Part shown: positions 5,724 to 7,085 of the stretch, piece by piece
Position numbering within the stretch: the stretch's first letter is position 1
Layout: each line of letters begins with the position of its first letter
NCBI GenBank assembly: GCA_030610745.1
Contig: JAUWRC010000079.1
Span: forward strand, 1-7,085
Length of the DNA stretch: 7,085 nt
Direction of reading: 5' to 3'
DNA from: Clostridia bacterium
GTDB lineage: Bacteria; Aerophobota; Aerophobia; Aerophobales; AE-B3A
Notes under the pieces: generated by a model
What the model was told of the DNA's origin: nothing
Seen by the model: the letters and a program-made list of their open reading frames with translations, nothing else
The model's database searches: none
Position numbers and translations under genes: made by a program

Positions 5724-6431
5724 GTGCATAAGGATCTATCTTTACTTATTGAATTGCAGAATTTAGATTTAGAGATAGATAAAAATAAGGAAATGAAGGA
5801 AACATTATCTTCCCAGATAGAAGAGGGGCACAAGAAAAAAGCCCGACTGGAGGAAGATTTATCTCATAAACAGGATACATTAAAACAGACAAAAAAAGAG
5901 AGAAGAGAAAAAGAAAGAGGAATAGAAGAATTTGATTTGCTTTTGGCAAAACATGAGGAGGAGAAATATAAAGTTAAATCGCAGGAAGAGTTTGCTGTAT
6001 TAGAAAAAGAGATTAGCCGAGCAGAGAAAGAAAAGGTGGAAATAGAGGACACTTTATTAGATTTAATGGAAAAGGAGGAAGAATTAACTGATTTTCTTCC
6101 CTCTCTAGGGATAAAGGTGAGGCAAGAGAGCAAAGTTCTGGGGAAAAAAGAGGATATTTTGAAGGCGGATTTAAAGAATGTTATTGAGCAAAGTCAAGAA
6201 ATTGAGGATAAACGAGAAAAAATAATTTCTCAGTTAAATTCTGTTTTGCTAAAACAATATAAGCAGCTGCAGAAAGTTAAAGACGGATTAGTAGTAGTTC
6301 CTGTTAAGGATGGGAACTGCGAGGGTTGTAATATGAAGGTTTCTCCTTCTTTGATCGGCTCTCTTAGAAGGGGAGAAGAAATTATATATTGCGAGAGTTG
6401 CAATCGCATATTATATATCTTGAATTCATAA
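5724..6431 (+). CDS. coiled-coil and C4 zinc-ribbon protein (COG1579/DUF164 family)
   Basis: A 235-residue protein starting at GTG, preceded by GAGGAG at 5-nt spacing; no ATG competes. Residues about 5-185 are a long, charged coiled-coil hairpin rich in Lys and Glu. The C-terminus is a zinc ribbon with C199-x2-C202 and C223-x2-C226, in the segments NCEGCNM and YCESCNR. This length and order are typical of the family, which is widespread in bacteria and has been proposed to bind nucleic acid or act in RNA metabolism or secretion; its exact role here is unknown. It is cytoplasmic, with no signal or membrane segment. It precedes ruvX by 141 nt filled with a repeat element, so co-transcription is possible but not certain. 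TAA stop. Confidence 0.9.
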   Translation: MHKDLSLLIELQNLDLEIDKNKEMKETLSSQIEEGHKKKARLEEDLSHKQDTLKQTKKERREKERGIEEFDLLLAKHEEEKYKVKSQEEFAVLEKEISRAEKEKVEIEDTLLDLMEKEEELTDFLPSLGIKVRQESKVLGKKEDILKADLKNVIEQSQEIEDKREKIISQLNSVLLKQYKQLQKVKDGLVVVPVKDGNCEGCNMKVSPSLIGSLRRGEEIIYCESCNRILYILNS

Positions 6432-6435
6432 TTAT

Positions 6436-6553
6436 TCACCGCAGAGGTCGCAAAGTACGCAGAGATGAATCAAGGTAGCGGTGCGATTTATCGCACGATT
6501 GTCGGATAAATCCGACCGCTACTACTCAGCGTTCTCGGCGTGCTCTGTGGTAA
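6436..6553. repeat. nested inverted-repeat element, MITE-like
   Basis: The left arm (6436-6465: CACCGCAGAG, then GTCGCAAAG, TACGCAGAG) and the inverted right arm (6522-6551, read backwards as TACCACAGAG, CACGCCGAG, AACGCTGAG) form an imperfect pair of about 28 nt, each built of three CGCnGAG-like units. They enclose the cloverleaf core at 6475-6522. CACCGCAGAG...CTCTGTGG ends are typical of a common dispersed bacterial repeat. The element fills nearly the whole gap between the zinc-ribbon gene and ruvX, so any ruvX promoter must lie in or beside it. Confidence 0.7.
6475..6522. repeat. 48-nt cloverleaf (three-way junction) core
   Basis: The outer stem GTAGCG/CGCTAC encloses two perfect hairpins of 6 bp with 4-nt loops: GTGCGA-TTTA-TCGCAC (6481-6496) and GTCGGA-TAAA-TCCGAC (6501-6516), joined by GATT. 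The two hairpins are themselves similar in sequence. Such symmetric folding in both DNA strands and RNA is characteristic of mobilised REP-like or MITE elements. Confidence 0.8.
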
Positions 6554-6572
6554 AATATGATACGAGAAAAAT

Positions 6573-6992
6573 ATGTCTATTTTATGTTTGGATGTTGGGG
6601 ATAAGACTATAGGAGTAGCAGTGAGTGATCCTTTGGAGATTATAGCTCGAGGAGTAGGTCAGTTCAGGCGGGATGAATCTGAACAAGCCAAAGAAATAGA
6701 ATATATTAGAGGCCTTATCTCTCAATATGGAGTAAATAAAGTGGTGGTAGGGTTACCTATAAATATGGGAGGAGAAGAAGGGTCTCAGGCTAAAAAGATA
6801 CGCAGTTTCACCGATAATTTATCCTCAAAAATAGATGTCCCTGTAATTTTAGCCGATGAGAGGCTTTCAACGGTAGCAGCAGAAAGAGTCCTAAGAGAGG
6901 CAAAAATGAGTCCCTTAAAGCGAAGAAGAGTTAGGGATAAAATAGCTGCTACTGTCATTTTGCAGAGTTATTTAGATTTTCAGAGATCATGA
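6573..6992 (+). CDS. ruvX: RuvX/YqgF pre-16S rRNA nuclease (putative Holliday-junction resolvase)
   Basis: A 139-residue protein of normal family length with RNase H-like fold. It makes the final cut in 16S rRNA 5' maturation in E. coli (YqgF), and a resolvase activity has been reported for some relatives. Motifs in order are LDVGDKTIGVAVSDP (6-20, catalytic D7), VVVGLPINMGG (57-67), ADERLSTVAAER (94-105, catalytic acid D95/E96) and RDKIAATVILQSYLDF (121-136, catalytic D122), so all key acids are present. ATG start with a weak GAGA upstream. TGA stop, and 6 nt later the next gene begins, an order (ruvX then mltG) that is common in bacteria. Identification is very sure. Confidence 0.96.
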   Translation: MSILCLDVGDKTIGVAVSDPLEIIARGVGQFRRDESEQAKEIEYIRGLISQYGVNKVVVGLPINMGGEEGSQAKKIRSFTDNLSSKIDVPVILADERLSTVAAERVLREAKMSPLKRRRVRDKIAATVILQSYLDFQRS

Positions 6993-6998
6993 TTAAAG

Positions 6999-7085
6999 AT
7001 GAGTTTTAAGAAAATATGGTGGAAGAGTTTAGTATTTATAGGGCTTTTTTTATTATTAGTTTTGTTTATTTCCTGGATATTTCTT
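6999..7085 (+). CDS. mltG: N-terminus of a membrane-anchored protein, probably MltG (runs off the window)
   Basis: Only 29 codons are visible: MSFKKIWWKSLVFIG, then a hydrophobic run of about 17 residues ending in SWIFL. A short basic start followed by one transmembrane helix is the usual anchor of the endolytic murein transglycosylase MltG (YceG family), which commonly follows ruvX in bacteria. The ATG lies 6 nt after the ruvX stop, so translation is probably coupled. The name rests mainly on gene order, as no catalytic part is in view; another membrane protein is possible. Confidence 0.55.
   Translation, partial: MSFKKIWWKSLVFIGLFLLLVLFISWIFL

Noticed and set aside
5864..6133. 89-residue minus-strand frame, Ser/Phe-rich
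   Set aside because: It is the antisense image of the Lys/Glu-rich coiled coil of the zinc-ribbon protein.
6475..6522. tRNA or riboswitch suggested by the cloverleaf shape
   Set aside because: At 48 nt with no anticodon arm, T-loop or known aptamer motifs, and with near-perfect symmetry, it fits a palindromic repeat better.

Overview
The window is AT-rich bacterial DNA, probably from an uncultivated anaerobic lineage. Arguments for this are the UroD-superfamily proteins encoded beside glycosidases, intergenic DNA crowded with short dispersed repeats, and bacterial housekeeping genes (ruvX, a start of mltG, a COG1579-type zinc-ribbon protein). I cannot name the phylum from sequence alone. The standard code appears to be used: the genes end in TAA, TGA or TAG.

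Layout. Positions 1-220 hold no gene, only a perfect inverted repeat and a repeat-like motif. Positions 221-5096 are a minus-strand operon with gaps of 7-17 nt. In transcription order it encodes: a 756-residue multidomain glycoside-hydrolase-like protein; a 358-residue UroD/methyltransferase-superfamily protein; an (alpha/alpha)6-barrel glycosidase related to amylo-alpha-1,6-glucosidase, broken by an in-frame TAG at codon 49; and the first ~50 codons of a second UroD-like gene that runs into a dispersed repeat. The distal half of the operon therefore looks decayed, unless the TAG is a sequencing error or is read through.

Positions 5097-5313 separate this operon from plus-strand genes and include a LacI-family-like half-palindrome. 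Three tRNA genes follow, Lys(TTT), Glu(TTC) and Val(TAC), with 1-nt spacers. The 5' acceptor strand of tRNA-Lys does not pair properly with its 3' strand. It is embedded in a 16-nt near-copy of the operator-like sequence 165 nt upstream. This is the strangest spot in the window and could mark a recombination junction, an island boundary or an assembly misjoin.

Positions 5542-5723 are a mosaic of at least four short repeats. Then come a coiled-coil/zinc-ribbon gene, a ~118-bp nested inverted-repeat element with a cloverleaf core, ruvX, and the first 29 codons of a membrane-anchored protein, probably MltG.

How the genes may work together: the minus-strand operon looks catabolic, with two different carbohydrate-active enzymes paired with two UroD-like proteins. 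Its chemistry is unknown; processing of an unusual or methylated sugar is a hypothesis only. The plus-strand genes are ordinary RNA maturation and cell-envelope housekeeping genes.
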